Assembly: GCA_027575765.1 (NCBI GenBank)
Contig: JANBPT010000147.1
Location: 1 to 64,000, forward strand
DNA from: Tieghemiomyces parasiticus
Taxonomy: Eukaryota > Kickxellomycota > Dimargaritomycetes > Dimargaritales > Dimargaritaceae
Length of the DNA stretch: 64,000 nucleotides
Direction: 5' to 3'
Shown: positions 46,801 through 58,098 of the stretch, piece by piece
How the letters are laid out: each line of letters begins with the position of its first letter
How positions within the stretch are numbered: position 1 is the first letter of the stretch
The notes under the pieces: model-generated
Databases searched by the model: none
The model's input: the letters and a program-made list of their open reading frames with translations, nothing else
What the model was told of the DNA's origin: nothing
Position numbers and translations under genes: made by a program

Positions 46801-47452
46801 CTACATGCCATTTACCACTGCCTGGCCCAAGTCCTACCCGCCTTCATGCCGTTCAGCGTCCGTGGCCACGTCTATGACCAGACACACCCGGATTTGCCCA
46901 TAGCCCGGCTTCCTCGGTAGGTTTAGCCGGACCTGATCTAACCTTCCCGGCGGGTCGGGCCAGCCTATTGTAGTCGGTTAGAGAATAACCACCAGGTGCA
47001 CAATAACCTCAACCCCTCGACAATCACCTTGCAAATCCACTGGCAATTTTATAACCTGGGCAGGCTGTTGTGGTTTAGCACGAGCCGTGCCATCCTGACC
47101 CTCGCCGGGACCATGTCAGCCCGATTCCTGGCCATTTTGACCGCCGCCATCGCTTCCTTGGAAAATTGTCCCTGCAAGACGGGGTGCAAACGCTGTAAGT
47201 CGAACCCTCCGTCCAACGAGTGCTTGGTGCTACAAGGTCGTGGTAGTGTTGGTCTTTCCCTAACAAAATTGTATTTTTACTAATTGAGCCACCTTTTCCT
47301 ATTTGCACCTTACCCGACCAACAGGTCTCCATTTACATGCTTGTCGGTTCAAGAACGAACACTTGGATAAGGCCGGGGCGCTGGTGGCGTTAAGATTTAT
47401 CAGGCTACTGCTGATCGCCCCGGGAGAACCCCCAGCGGCTAGTGCTCATTAG
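43806..47452 (+). CDS. HRQ1: HRQ1 (RECQ4-related) DNA helicase
   Basis: 3'-5' DNA helicase of the Hrq1 family, working in interstrand crosslink repair and telomere maintenance. Five exons: 43806-45902, 46082-46436, 46628-46916, 47064-47194 and 47325-47452; total exactly 1,000 codons, 999 residues. Motif I is STATASGKS (about 297), Ia YPTKALTQDQ, II VLDELHVYQGDFGAH (about 412), III SSATI, and motif VI QQAGRAGRRGQ (about 608). The C-terminal MZB/DUF1998 region has a zinc-binding cysteine set in CPCKTGCKRC joined to HLHACRFKNEHLDKAGAL across the last intron. For exon 4, two acceptors keep the frame (after 46972 and 47063); the second aligns better. The usual PGG-G motif of the MZB domain is degenerate. 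Confidence 0.9.
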
Positions 47453-47674
47453 AACCCGACATTGTAGCAGATTTCTCAACCCCCGCCGATTGCCTGGGCG
47501 TGCGGTCAAGGGCTCTTCGGTATAATATATATTTTCCGCCTCTCAAGTGCTTGATGCAACGATCTCCTTTAATGTATTTTTATTTTATTTTTGGAAGGAG
47601 TGGGACAAATAACACGTACACGGAAAAGGGCGGGGATAGGAAATTAGAGGGGTAATTCGATGCAATAGATTGGC

Positions 47675-48997
47675 CTAGCGTAACTTGGTAGCGCGGAATT
47701 CGAGAGAATTGTGTCGCGGCGGGGGCTCGGCCTTGACCGACTTGGCGGCCTTAGGTTTCGCCTCAAACACCCTCCAGAATTTAAGGTTATCGTCACTGGA
47801 TACGGTGGCGATCGTCTGACCGTCAGGACTGAGGGCGGTGTGGAGCACGCGGGTGTCGTGAGCAGGAATATCGGCGACCTTGGTGAGGGCCGGATAGGAC
47901 CAGACACTCAGCTGGTTATCGGGAAAACCGTGAGACGACACAAACTCCTTGTACTCGGTCGACCAGCGAATTGAGGTTACCTGGGACCCGGTATCGACCG
48001 AATGGAGGCGGGCAGCGGTGGTGGTATTCCAGAAGTGGATATGGCGATCGTGGGCGCCACCCCCGGTGGCCAGCAGATTCTGCTGCCAGGGGCACCATGC
48101 AACGGCCTTCACGGCCGCGGTATGGTTGGCCTTAGTGAACTTGGGGGCCTGGGACCGGACGTCCCAAATATTGACCAGGTTGTCGTTGCCGCCGCTAGCG
48201 AGGACGGCGCCATCGGGGCGCCAGGCCAGACCGCAGACCTCGGAAGTGTGTCCGCGGAGCTCCGCGACCTTATGGGTGGCGACCCTTACGTCATGGTGCC
48301 AGATACTACCGTCACGGCAGCCCGACGAAAGGATGTGCTTGTCCCAGGCAAGGGCGCTCACCCGGGCCTGGTGGCCAGCCATGGACCGCATCTTGCGCTG
48401 GGTCTCTGGATCCCAGATTTGCGTGTCGCCGTCGCTGGTGCCCACCGCGAGGTAGGACCCGTCCGCCGTCCATTGGACCGACGCCACGTATTCGCCGGGA
48501 GTCTCCACCTGGCACAGCGTCACCACGTCGCCCGTCTCGCCGTTCCACACGTAAACCGACTGGTTCAATCCAATGGCTAGTAAGTTGGTGGCCGACCAGT
48601 CTAGGAGATTGAGGTAATAGTCATCAAGCAGGCCCGGGGCATCCAAAATCCGTTCCGGTGCCGTCAAGATGCGCCGTTTGCTACGCGCCGCGTTGGCGGA
48701 GGCGGTGGTACTGGACTTGAGCGGCTGGCCATAAGTCTGACGTAGATCCTCCTTCTCGTTTGGCGGAGGTTCCGACTTGAAGGCTAGGATGCGCTTGTCG
48801 AGGCTGATACCGCAGGCCCGCGCCACCTCCTCCTGATAGGCATTGGCCGTCGTGTCCAGCGTCAGCTCCGTACCTGACCCCGACCGGCTCAGGTTGAACT
48901 GCGCCGAGGATACGTTGATTGAGGAGCGGTTAGGGATGAAACGATCGTACAGGTTGGCCGGTTTCTTGGCCTTCTTGGGAGAAGCGGAGGAATCCAT
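47675..48997 (-). CDS. CDC20: APC/C activator CDC20
   Basis: WD40 co-activator that recruits substrates to the anaphase-promoting complex in mitosis. Single exon, 440 residues. The C-box variant DRFIPNRSSINV lies near residue 18-30, KRILAFKSEPPP near 68, and DAPGLLDDYYLNLLDWS at the propeller entrance is typical of Cdc20 rather than Cdh1. Seven WD repeats follow, including YLAVGTSDGDTQIWD, ILSSGCRDGSIWHHDVR and TGGGAHDRHIHFWN. The extreme C-terminus is Leu-Arg where the family usually ends Ile-Arg. It is convergent with HRQ1, with only 222 bases between stops; AT-rich AATAAA-like sequence in both directions lies near 47570-47595. Confidence 0.93.
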   Translation of the reverse strand: MDSSASPKKAKKPANLYDRFIPNRSSINVSSAQFNLSRSGSGTELTLDTTANAYQEEVARACGISLDKRILAFKSEPPPNEKEDLRQTYGQPLKSSTTASANAARSKRRILTAPERILDAPGLLDDYYLNLLDWSATNLLAIGLNQSVYVWNGETGDVVTLCQVETPGEYVASVQWTADGSYLAVGTSDGDTQIWDPETQRKMRSMAGHQARVSALAWDKHILSSGCRDGSIWHHDVRVATHKVAELRGHTSEVCGLAWRPDGAVLASGGNDNLVNIWDVRSQAPKFTKANHTAAVKAVAWCPWQQNLLATGGGAHDRHIHFWNTTTAARLHSVDTGSQVTSIRWSTEYKEFVSSHGFPDNQLSVWSYPALTKVADIPAHDTRVLHTALSPDGQTIATVSSDDNLKFWRVFEAKPKAAKSVKAEPPPRHNSLEFRATKLR

Positions 48998-49722
48998 CGT
49001 GCGTAGAGGGGGACGCTATAAGATGGGTGGTGAGGCGGGGCGGAGTTTGAAGCTTGACAGGCCGTCTAGAGAGGCTGAAATGTCAACTGGGTAGGCGGAA
49101 AGCGAAACGGAGGGATCGCCTTGTCAGAGCTGGGGAAAGAAGTAAGCCACGTTGGAGAAGCGGGGTGTCCAAGTCAAGTGGGTCAGGATGCAGTGGGCAA
49201 GCCGACCAGGTAAGCGCAGAGGGACAGGGGGGGGGGGTTGTGAAGAAGCCGAGTGTCCGTTTAGGGAACAAAATCAGGGGATAGGGTGGGCCAAAAGGGA
49301 CTGGTCGGGAGGTTGATAACATCAACAAAACGGGCGATCAACCTTGCTCGACATTGTCAACAGACCGCTTCACTCGAGCAGCGGGTTTCACTTTTGGTGT
49401 GACAAGTCATGGGGCGGAAGACGTCGGGCCTAGAAGCATGCTCGGCGGCGTCGCTAAACAGCACCCCCCCTCCGTAGGCTGAGCAGCGCGCCTTTACATA
49501 GATTATTATTATTTTTTGCCCAGCCGAGTGAGGTAATTACTAAAGTGGATGTAAAAGGCCATATGCGATTTCTCAGTGACGCTGTCATTCACCATCCACT
49601 CGGTAATTGGCCAGTCTATCGATTGGCGCATATAAATAATTCCATTTATGGTACATAGTGATTTGGCAGAGAGACCACGGCAGTATAACGGGGCAATATA
49701 GAAACCAGCTCCTAAATATTCG
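48998..49722. other. CDC20 promoter and Ync13-like 3' flank
   Basis: A G11 run (C in the minus sense) lies near 49228-49238 upstream of CDC20. From 49480 the sequence is AT-rich. No gene seen. Confidence 0.5.
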
Positions 49723-52700
49723 CTAAATTACAGCATCCGCGTGGTGGCTGTCGACAAAATCTACCGCTTCGTCATCCAGGCCGTACCGGGTCTGCAAAAT
49801 TCGCAAGACAATGTCGATCTTGGTACGTAGCCAGTCTATCGAGACAGCTCCAGGAAAGTTGTCGGCTCCCGTGGGCTGGTCCATGGGTACTCGACCGGGG
49901 GAATCCGGTTGGGCCGAGTCACGTCGCAGTGGGTTCGGCGGTGGGACGTCTGGACTGGCCCGGGCCGCGGTGGGCCCGATAGGATCGACCAGCTCCACAG
50001 CGGCCATGAGATCCTCGTTGGCCATCGCTGCTGTCGCTGTGGCCCCGCCGAACCCCTCCCACCGTTGCGCGATCCGTAGCCGCTCGCCGGTGGTGTGCAT
50101 GTAGTCGCGAATCAACCGCGGGGTGGAGTCGAAGTAGTGGTCACGGATATAGGCCACCGCTCGGTACTCCGGAATCTCGTGAAGGTCGGCGGCGGTGAGG
50201 ACGCGGCGGTGAGCGGCCGTGTCGCCACCCAAAAAGAACCATTCGATGGCGTCTAAGCACTCCCACAGGAAATCTACGTCCTCGATCGGTAGTTGCGGCG
50301 TCTTGGTCCGCAGGCCGGCGGGGATCAATTTACGCGAAGCGTGGGCTAGGTGGGCGAGTGGCGCGCGGTTGCCGAGGAACGATGGCCGTGCCGGGCGCGG
50401 CAATGGTGGCGATGAAGAAGGGTGGGTGGCAGGAGACAGTGACGAAGTGAGGGACGGGTCCGGGGTCAGGACCGGGCGAGTATCCTGCCCCGTGATTGCC
50501 CGGAGCCGCGGTAGCGACGGCAAGAGTACGAGTTCAAGGGCCAAAACAATCTCCCGCCAGATACTGAGGATGACAGGCCGGGAAATGGCAAAGTGGGCGT
50601 GCTGGAAGAGGACGGCAAGATTAGAATTCAGGAAATGGAATAGGTCGTCGAGCGGCCCTTCGGATTCGCTCGCGGGGTGCGCCGACGGGTCGGCGGCGGC
50701 GATGGTAGCGGTCGAGGGCCGCGGCGAACCAGTTCGCCGGTCGGACGGCAGGGTATCGCCCCCAGCCAACAGGCGGCGCAGCTGCTGACCGCTGCGTTTA
50801 AGGGCGGCCAGGCGGCGGTTGGGAGGAAGCAGGCGTTCAGCGGTGAGTTCACGCTGGACGACCGGAATGATGGATTCGACTATCCGACGAGCTAGGTCGT
50901 CAAGGGAGCGGCGGAGGAGCCAGGCCACGCAGGTGTAGGTGTGTTGAATATCAAGCGGATCCCGGTCGAAATCGACCGCGTCCGTGAGGTGGCCGGCCGA
51001 GGCTGCCCGGGGCCGGGTTGCATCGGTCCCGCCCAACCCGTGGTCGGCGTAGGCCAGCCGGAGGAGGACGCGGCCCCGGGGTTTTAGGTCTACCCACACG
51101 TCCTCTACGTTACGGTCCATGGCCAGCCGGGTCAGATCCAAGGTACAGCGGCCGAGGGCAAACAGGGTCCCCCCTTGCAACCCGTCGCGGTCGTACAGGG
51201 CCACGGTCATGGTCAGTGGGACCGGAGTGGTGGACAGTGTAGCGGTGCCCAGGTTGGTCTGTACTTCGCGCCCGCCGAACCACAGCGGGAAGGCCTCGTC
51301 CCAGCGTGGTACGAGGGTAGCTGCGCGGTCTCCAGTTTTACCCACCTTGAGCCCAAGGTGCGGCAAGGCCAGTTTGACGTAGGGGCTACGTGGCCGGGCC
51401 CTAGCGCGTGGCTCCAGCCCCTCGCCATGGACCACTGTGACCGTCAGGGCGTGGACGGCGTCACTGGAATGGTCGTTCGCCCCACATGGCGTGGAAGGCA
51501 CGCGCGCAGGCAGGCCCGCAGGCCGTCGCAAGGAGTTGCGCGCCCGGGAGAGGCGGAAATTGGCTGCACCGTCGCCATTGGCCACGTTGGCTAGCGGGTG
51601 CGGCGGGGCTGGGCCGGTAAGGTAGGGGGCGAAGAGCTCGTGGATTCGCCGGCTTACCTGGAACAAATTGTTGAGGGGCAGGCAAGCCGTAGGGTCTAGT
51701 ACGAGCAGTGGGTGGTTGGGCCCAGTGGTGGTGCCGGTAGAAAGTGATGGAGAGGCTTCCCCAGGTAGGCGGGTCCAGACACGGGCCCGGTTGGCCCATG
51801 CCTCCAGACGGGTCGACGATGGGTACGCCGGGGCCGTGGACGCTGCACCAGGTGCGGTGACGGCCAGTCCCTCCATAAACTTTTCGGTCATGGCTGCGCA
51901 GTAGACGGCCAGCGTACGGTAGACCAGACCCATCAGATGTTCAAGCGTCCAGGTGCGAAGGGTCGGGTCCAGATTAGGAACCGACCGGACCAGGTCAAAG
52001 GGCTCCACAACGCAGCAGAGCACGTCGTCCACGGAAGTGGAGTATACCACACCGTCCGTTGCGTCTGGCTCGGTAGGTTTGTCGGCCTGGAGCGCCGACA
52101 CCACCCAGTCGCCGGACCGGGCCTGGACCGTGCGTAGCAGCTGGGTCAGGAACAGCCGAGCGAACCGCCGGGCCAACGGACCCACTTTGGACTTGCCGAA
52201 GGCACGTTCCGAGAGCCTGGCGGTCGCGTCCAGGACAGCCAGAAGGTGAGCGCAGTGTTCAAAGTCCAGTGCGGGCCCTGCGGAGGCCCCCGCCAGCGGG
52301 ACGGGTGGTATACGCTGCAAAGCCGTCAGCCAGGCCTCGAAATCGTTTAGGTAGGTACCGAGGGTGGTGTCCAAATAAGCCCGGCAGGGGCTGAGCAGGG
52401 CTGGGTAACCATACCGTTCATAATCATCACCGTCGCCGGCAGCGGCGGTAGGGGGATTTGCGTTCCCGGGCCCGAATACGTTCTCACCCAAAGTGTAGGT
52501 CGTTGTGATTGCACGCAGGAGCTCGGCGTACCCGAGGACGCTCTCGGCGGGAGACTGGACGCGGTCCCCGGCTGCGTACTGTTCCCGCCAGAACCTGTAC
52601 CACCCGGTGAAACTTCCATGAATGCGAGCACGGAGCGGTTCGGCGTAATCGCGGAGCTGGGCGTCATAGTAGAGTACCAGTGAATTGCGCGAGAGTAGTT

Positions 52701-54800
52701 CCATAACCACCAGTAGGGACCGCAGCGTATACCAGCGCAAGGAGGTCCGCACTTTGATCGGGGTGGGCATCTCCACTCCAGGGTCAAGTGAGGGAAAATA
52801 GTCGATTGGGCCCAAGCAGTCGGCCAAACAGTGGTCCACGCATTTACGCGCGTCGGTAAGTTGACCCCACATAGTATCATTCTGTCGAAGAACATTGGAC
52901 CGTGCGAGTAGGGAGGATAGGTTAGTGAGGTGATAAGGCGTACAGGTGCATTTTTAAGTTGGTACATGCTGGGGGCGAACGACTTGCACAGGAGGGGGGG
53001 GGGTACAACCCCCATTGTTAATATACTGTCGATACACGGGCCCTGCCAGCTGACGGTGGACACCAGGTTGTCACTTACGTCGAAGTGGGACCAGTACCGA
53101 TGGGGTACTTGCGTCATGGTCGCGTTCGCATGGCGAACAGCATCCTCGAGGTAAAGTAGCGGTAGGCGGCGGTACCTGACGTGATGGAGGACCTCGCGAA
53201 GGTGGGTAGTGACCTGAAACGGAACGCTGATGAACCACAGCTGACCGCACCAGTGTAGTAGCCGGGCGGCCTCCGGGGACAGGGTCTGGGGTAGCGTCGA
53301 GTGGCGGAGGGCATTAGTGGGCGCAGGGGTTAGGGAGACGAGCTCGGCCAGGGTCTCCTTTTCGGTAAGGTATGTCCGAGGTCGGACGAGGTGGTGGTCC
53401 AGGAGGCGACCGACCAGTTCATTATAATGGCGGTGAGGTTCTGGCGGCAGGTGGATAGCGGCGGGGTTTCCCGGCGGGGGCGGGCCCGAGGTTATGCGGG
53501 TGGCCAGGCGGCGTTCGCCTTCGCCGAAGGTTTCCACCAGGGCCTGGGCAGTAGCGCGTTCGTGGGTGAGCCAGTAGTCGTACGCCGGGTGGGAGTAGAG
53601 ATGGTTGACAGACTGGGCGCTGACGGGGTGGTGACAGAGTTTGGCGTGGTAGGTCCGGAAGCGGGCCGCAAAGGAGCGTAACAGTGCCGGCGGATCCAGG
53701 GTGGCACACAATTGCAGGACGACCGGTAGGGGTTCCCTGAATAGTTTTGGCAGCTGGGCCACGGCCGGGCCAATTGGCAACGTATCCGCCTGGACGTAGG
53801 TCACCCAGTCGGCGCGGGTGGCCAGCCGGTGCAGGAGCCGGGCGTGAAGGTCGGTGAGCTGGGGCGTAGTATACAAGGTATGCTCGCTTCCACGACGAGG
53901 TAGCCCGTCCCGGCCCTCGGACTGCCGGGTGAGGGCCAGTTTCACCACGGACACGATGACGGCGATCTCATTGGGTAGACTGGTCGGCGGGCTGGCGATT
54001 GGGGATGAGACGGGCAGTACGTCAGTCGGTACACCCGAGGCGAGGGCGGCCTTGGCGTAAAGCCACACGAGGTCCTCGACCTGGCCCTCCCCTCGGAGCT
54101 CGGTCCGGAGCGGGGCGTAGTTGAGCAGGCGGAGGAAGGCGTCCATGGCTGCCAGGGATACTGGGTGGCAGCGCGGGTCGCGGCGCATCTGCCCCACCTG
54201 CCGTATAATTTCGTGGATCAACCGTTCCTCCACCTCGGCGGACGGGCTGGTCGTCTGGTTCAGGTAGGGCGTTGACCTAGTACCTTCGCTTGTTACCAAG
54301 GCCAACGCGTTGCCCGCGGAAACTCGCCGGGTACAGGGGCGCGGTGACGCCGGGGTCAGGTGGGCGGGCGATGCCGGCGGGGTCACGGAGGCGAAGGTCA
54401 CGGCGGCCGATTTGCCGCGGTTTTTGCGAAAGAACTTGGGGGCCTTGAGGACCTCCAGACTCTTGAGCAGCCCCTTCGGCTTTAACGTGTGAGCGGGGCC
54501 GTCGCCGTCAGGCGTGGGGAGACTTCTCGTAGGCGGTGCCGCCGGCCGTTCCGGTGATGGAGTAACAATTGGGGCCTGGCGCGCCTCTGCCAGTATCGAG
54601 GCAATATACTGCAGCCACCGTCGCCGCCGGCCGGCGAGGCCCGTCACAGACTGTGCAACTTCCGTTGCGGAGGTACAGGCCTGTAGGGCGGACAGGTAGT
54701 CGCTCAGGACAGCAGCCACCACGACCTGGTGCTGTGTGTCGGCTGCGAGGCCACCGGTCGGAGGTGAGACGTGGGGGCGTTGGGCGGCGAGGCCGGGCAT
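49723..54800 (-). CDS. Ync13-like MUN/C2 domain protein
   Basis: Large protein resembling fungal Munc13/BAIAP3 relatives (S. pombe Ync13), which act in vesicle tethering and septation. Exon 1 is 54800-53079 and exon 2 is 52881-49723, joined in phase 0 to give YWSHFDNDTMWGQL; total 1,626 residues. The N-terminal 290 residues are largely disordered, then comes a helical region. The MUN core covers roughly 450-1000, with SIDD-like segments such as VDDVLCCVVEPFDLV and LNNLFQVSRRIHELF. A C2 domain follows (about 1050-1180: LTVTVVHGEGLEP, SPYVKLALPHLGL, MTVALYDRDGLQGG), then a second MUN part (DDLARRIVESIIP, SIWREIVLALELVLLPSLPR). Exon 1 has no ATG upstream of 54800 in frame; the TTG at 55061 was rejected. 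Confidence 0.82.
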
Positions 54801-55930
54801 GGTGGAAGGGGTATAAAAATAAAAAGAGGAAGAAGGACCGTGGCCTTCGAGAAGAGGCCCAAACAGGAGAGTGCCGAGGCCCACGAATAACGGGCGGAGT
54901 TGAAAAAGCTGGTAGAAGGCATGGACCCCCCACCTAAGTTGAAGCCCGGGGCTACTGCGGTGCGGAGGGCTGGAGGCGCCGAGCGGCGGAATGAAGCCAA
55001 TGCCGATCGACGTTCTCAGCACTGGGGCGCCAAACGATGTGAAGTATAAACTAGCAGCCAAGGCCTAGGCAAGTGAAGGCGGCAGTCCGAGGGTAATGAG
55101 GAGCGTGATTTTGTAACCCGAGTGATGAGCAGTCCAGTCAAGGTAAGAGGCACTGGTACTGCGGCTGCAAGACGTTGACACACGATTCGTAAGGAGGAAA
55201 AGGTACACGTTCAAGCTTTAATAGTTAAAAAGACAAGGAACAGCTATGGTTGACATGGTATGGCAAAAGTGGCCCAAGCTGCAGCTACGAACCATCGCAA
55301 CGCTGGGACCTCCTGCTCAGGGTTCGACGCCGCTGCCAAGCTAGTATTTAACAAGGGAGGTCGACGACTGGCCTATCGGTATTTCTAGTGAGTCCACCGT
55401 CACCTCGTCGAACAACCCCCGGCCATCAGAACTTTGTGTAACGTCAGTGCGCCGTCCTCCTTTTTCCCCTCCCATTATTATCTTCTACCGACCCGAACAA
55501 TAGCCATGCCTGCGCCAAGCCTCACCCCCCCTTGGCAGGATCAGCCGAAGGTTCCACTGCTGTCGGAATAATGGAGTGAATAATCATATATTGATGACAG
55601 ATAAGCAAAGCCTAACAGGTATTTGGCTCTTCTTTCTGGCCGGCCATCAGCCAAAAACGTATCGTTCAGCCCAGTGACATTGACGCTCGTGATATGCCGC
55701 AGAGTTTTGACTTGCACGGCCAAGCCGTTAGCAAGTAATGTTGAAGCTGGAATGGTACCGCCGTTGAAATGGGGGGGACCATCGCACAACATGCCGGAGT
55801 CGCATACCCGAAGTTCGACCGAAGCTCACCTTAGGAAGTTGTGACACTGTCAACTGTGATAAAATAGAATATGGATTGTAAAACAGTAAGACTTCTCTCC
55901 CCTCCATAGGGGAGACGGAGAAAAAAATGA
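54801..55930. other. Ync13-like upstream region, no gene seen
   Basis: Promoter and leader of the Ync13-like gene, followed by unremarkable sequence up to the tRNA gene. No recognisable gene. Confidence 0.5.
55921..55927 (-). terminator. Pol III T-run terminator of tRNA-Val
   Basis: Seven T residues in the minus strand begin four bases past the end of the tRNA gene. Confidence 0.8.
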
Positions 55931-56004
55931 TGTCAATGTCCGGGCTCGAACCGGAGACCTTACGCGTGTGAGGCGTACGTGATAACCAACTACACCACAC
56001 TGAC
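55931..56004 (-). tRNA. tRNA-Val (CAC)
   Basis: Intronless tRNA of 73 bases plus the discriminator base. The acceptor arm pairs GTCAGTG with CATTGAC (one GT wobble). The D arm is TGTAGTTGGTTATCACG. The anticodon stem TACGC/GCGTA closes the loop CTCACAC, giving anticodon CAC for valine. The T arm is TCCGG TTCGAGC CCGGA. All arms have the expected length, including a five-base variable loop. It lies between the Ync13-like gene and an LTR-like repeat whose near end is 440 bases upstream of its 5' end. Confidence 0.96.
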
Positions 56005-56443
56005 TTGATATTTTTGTGGAGTCCAGATAAAGTTAGGAATCCTGAAGATTCCTGGTGGGCAGAAGCAGTTAGAGCAAGCCACCAGAATGCATTAGCACGT
56101 CTGCAGCCCAGCAGATGAACCAAATGGTGACACCAAGATATGGGAAAGCCGATTCAGGTTGAGTAAAGGGTCAGGCCACTTTCTCCCACCCATGATGGGC
56201 CAATTTCCCATGGCTTGGTCCAACACCAACTTTTCGATTATCTAGCCAAAAACATTTCAATTAGTGGTGTAACTAGAGGGTCACCAAAGTTATGCAATCA
56301 AAACAATAACAACTTTAGTTTAGTATCATATATATACCCAGGACATCAGTACTTCTATGTTCTGGGAGTGTTTTCCATACCCTGCCTAGGGGTACCCAGT
56401 TCTTCATTAAAACCGGCTTATATATCTATTCTTCACATTTTAT
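56005..56443. other. Spacer between tRNA-Val and first repeat
   Basis: AT-rich sequence upstream of the tRNA gene with no recognisable gene. It ends in ATTTTA at the repeat border. Confidence 0.5.
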
Positions 56444-56917
56444 GAAGCCGAGCACGGCTTCTCCCTTTGAGGAGCTGTAATAGGCCGCACCAATACAACC
56501 GTTAAAGAAACGAAAGAAAAGAGACAGGGCAACCTTGGGGAGAGGCCCGGAAGAGACGGAGGACCAACCAGGTCCTCCACCAATTAGCGTAGATCATTTA
56601 TTATAGTTATAGTATATAAGCCGGGCCCAAGTATGCAACACAGGGTCCAGCAGCTTATTCCCCCATTCCTATCCCATAGCGCCATCCGTTGGCACTATTT
56701 CGCTAGTACAGTCTATTACCAATATTCCCTTAAGCTCGCTTGTTGGTAAACGTTTATAGATTTTATTTGAGGTTTTCTCTGTCAATAGTTAACCTACCGA
56801 ACTTTGCGTTACAGTTTCGGACAGCGCTGGTCCGACTGTATATTCCTGAATTCTCCACTTCGACCCGGAGGTTCTTTCGAAGGCGGGACCGGCTTCCAGA
56901 TACCGGTCCGCTTTACA
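56444..56917 (+). repeat. LTR-like repeat, copy 1
   Basis: 474-bp copy of a sequence found again at 57619-58098 in the same direction. It starts TG and ends CA. Just inside the start is a perfect hairpin, GAAGCCG and CGGCTTC separated by AGCA. A TATA box (TATATAAG at 56613-56620) is followed by CCGGGCCCAAGTATGCAACA and a conserved CATCCGTTGGCACTAT segment, which suggests a promoter and R/U5-like part. The repeat is flanked by ATTTT on both sides if one extra base at the left is allowed. No coding capacity. Best read as a solo LTR or a non-autonomous element. Confidence 0.75.
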
Positions 56918-57618
56918 ATTTTGCGATTATGGCAGCTATATAGGCTGCCTTTACTTTTAACCTTCCTTGCTTTTGCGTCATGTCTTTATTGCTTATAGTT
57001 CATTTTCTACCGAGTTTATTTTAACTTTGCTGACCGTGGGGACATAAAACCCAGGTCGCCGTCACCCGGAACTAGGAAGGGGAACGAATTGCAGGATACT
57101 CAATCTGCACCGTTTTCCTTGCTACTAGCTGACAATTTTTGATTAACCGTTTTAACATTATCATCACAATTCTGTTTTGAGTGGTACGCGTAACATGTGT
57201 AAAAAACAGGACAATGAATTGACAACGTTATAAAAATAAAGGGATAGCATGCGAGCAGACGGGAGTGTAAAAGTATATGAATTATTCGATCTGCGAGCGC
57301 GCGCCGACAGTGTTAAGGTTTAAACTTTTAGTGCAAACGCCACTAGCTCAGAAATCGAGATAGAACTCAAGTTTATTCTTAGGCGTCGGTTTAGACGATA
57401 TAAATAGTTGAGAAATAACGAAGTGGTTAAAATCGGTTGTGTAGCGTTGACTCAGGATGATTTCCTGCTAACAATGGCGCGGGATCGGCGACGGGTCCGT
57501 CGTAAGTGATAAAATCGGTTTTCGTCCTAGTACGGACCCGATTTTAGAATAGGCAGCAGCTGATAAAAGAGTCGTGATATATAGTTGTGGTTGTGTGAGT
57601 TGGTCCACAACCATTTTG
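56918..57618. other. Spacer between the two repeats
   Basis: About 700 bases, AT-rich. No gag, pol or tRNA primer-binding site could be recognised after the first copy, and no purine-rich tract precedes the second. Confidence 0.5.
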
Positions 57619-58098
57619 TGAAGCCGAGCACGGCTTCTGCATTTGAGGAGCTGTAATAGGCCGCGCCTATACCTCCGATAAAGGAAAAACAAAAGGAAGA
57701 GACCGGACGGCTTCTGGAAGAGGTCCGGAAGAGATGGAGGCCCAGGCAGGCTCTCCACCAATAGTCTAGTAGATCACGTTTTGCACAGTAGTATAAAAGC
57801 CGGGCCCAAGTATGCAACACAGGGCCCGGCAGCTTTTTCATATTATTTTTGTCCCATAGTGCCATCCGTTGGCACTATCCGTTAAATAACGTTTAGTATC
57901 AGTACTCCCCTAAGCTTATTTATTGTTACACGTTTTAGACTTTATTCATTTGGTAACTCTGTCAATAGTAATCTGATTTTCACTTTGCATTGCAGATTTG
58001 GAAACCTCTGCTCTGACTGCATATTTCAGAACTTCCTATACCGTGCTTGGGGTTTTTTTGAGAGCGGGACCGACTGTCAGATCTCGATCCACTTCACA
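57619..58098 (+). repeat. LTR-like repeat, copy 2
   Basis: 480-bp direct copy of 56444-56917, with many substitutions and short indels but the same order of blocks: TG plus GAAGCCGAGCACGGCTTC, a TATAAAAG box at 57792-57799, CCGGGCCCAAGTATGCAACA, the CATCCGTTGGCACTAT block and a CA end. CATTTT stands on both sides of this copy, allowing one or two bases of slack. The divergence between copies means they are not a recently inserted identical pair. Confidence 0.75.

Noticed and set aside
54801..55061. N-terminal extension of the Ync13-like protein
   Set aside because: The in-frame start at 55061 is TTG and no ATG occurs before 54800. An upstream spliced exon is still possible but not visible.
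56444..58098. One intact LTR retrotransposon
   Set aside because: The internal part is only about 700 bases without gag or pol, no primer-binding site or polypurine tract was found, and the copies are clearly diverged.
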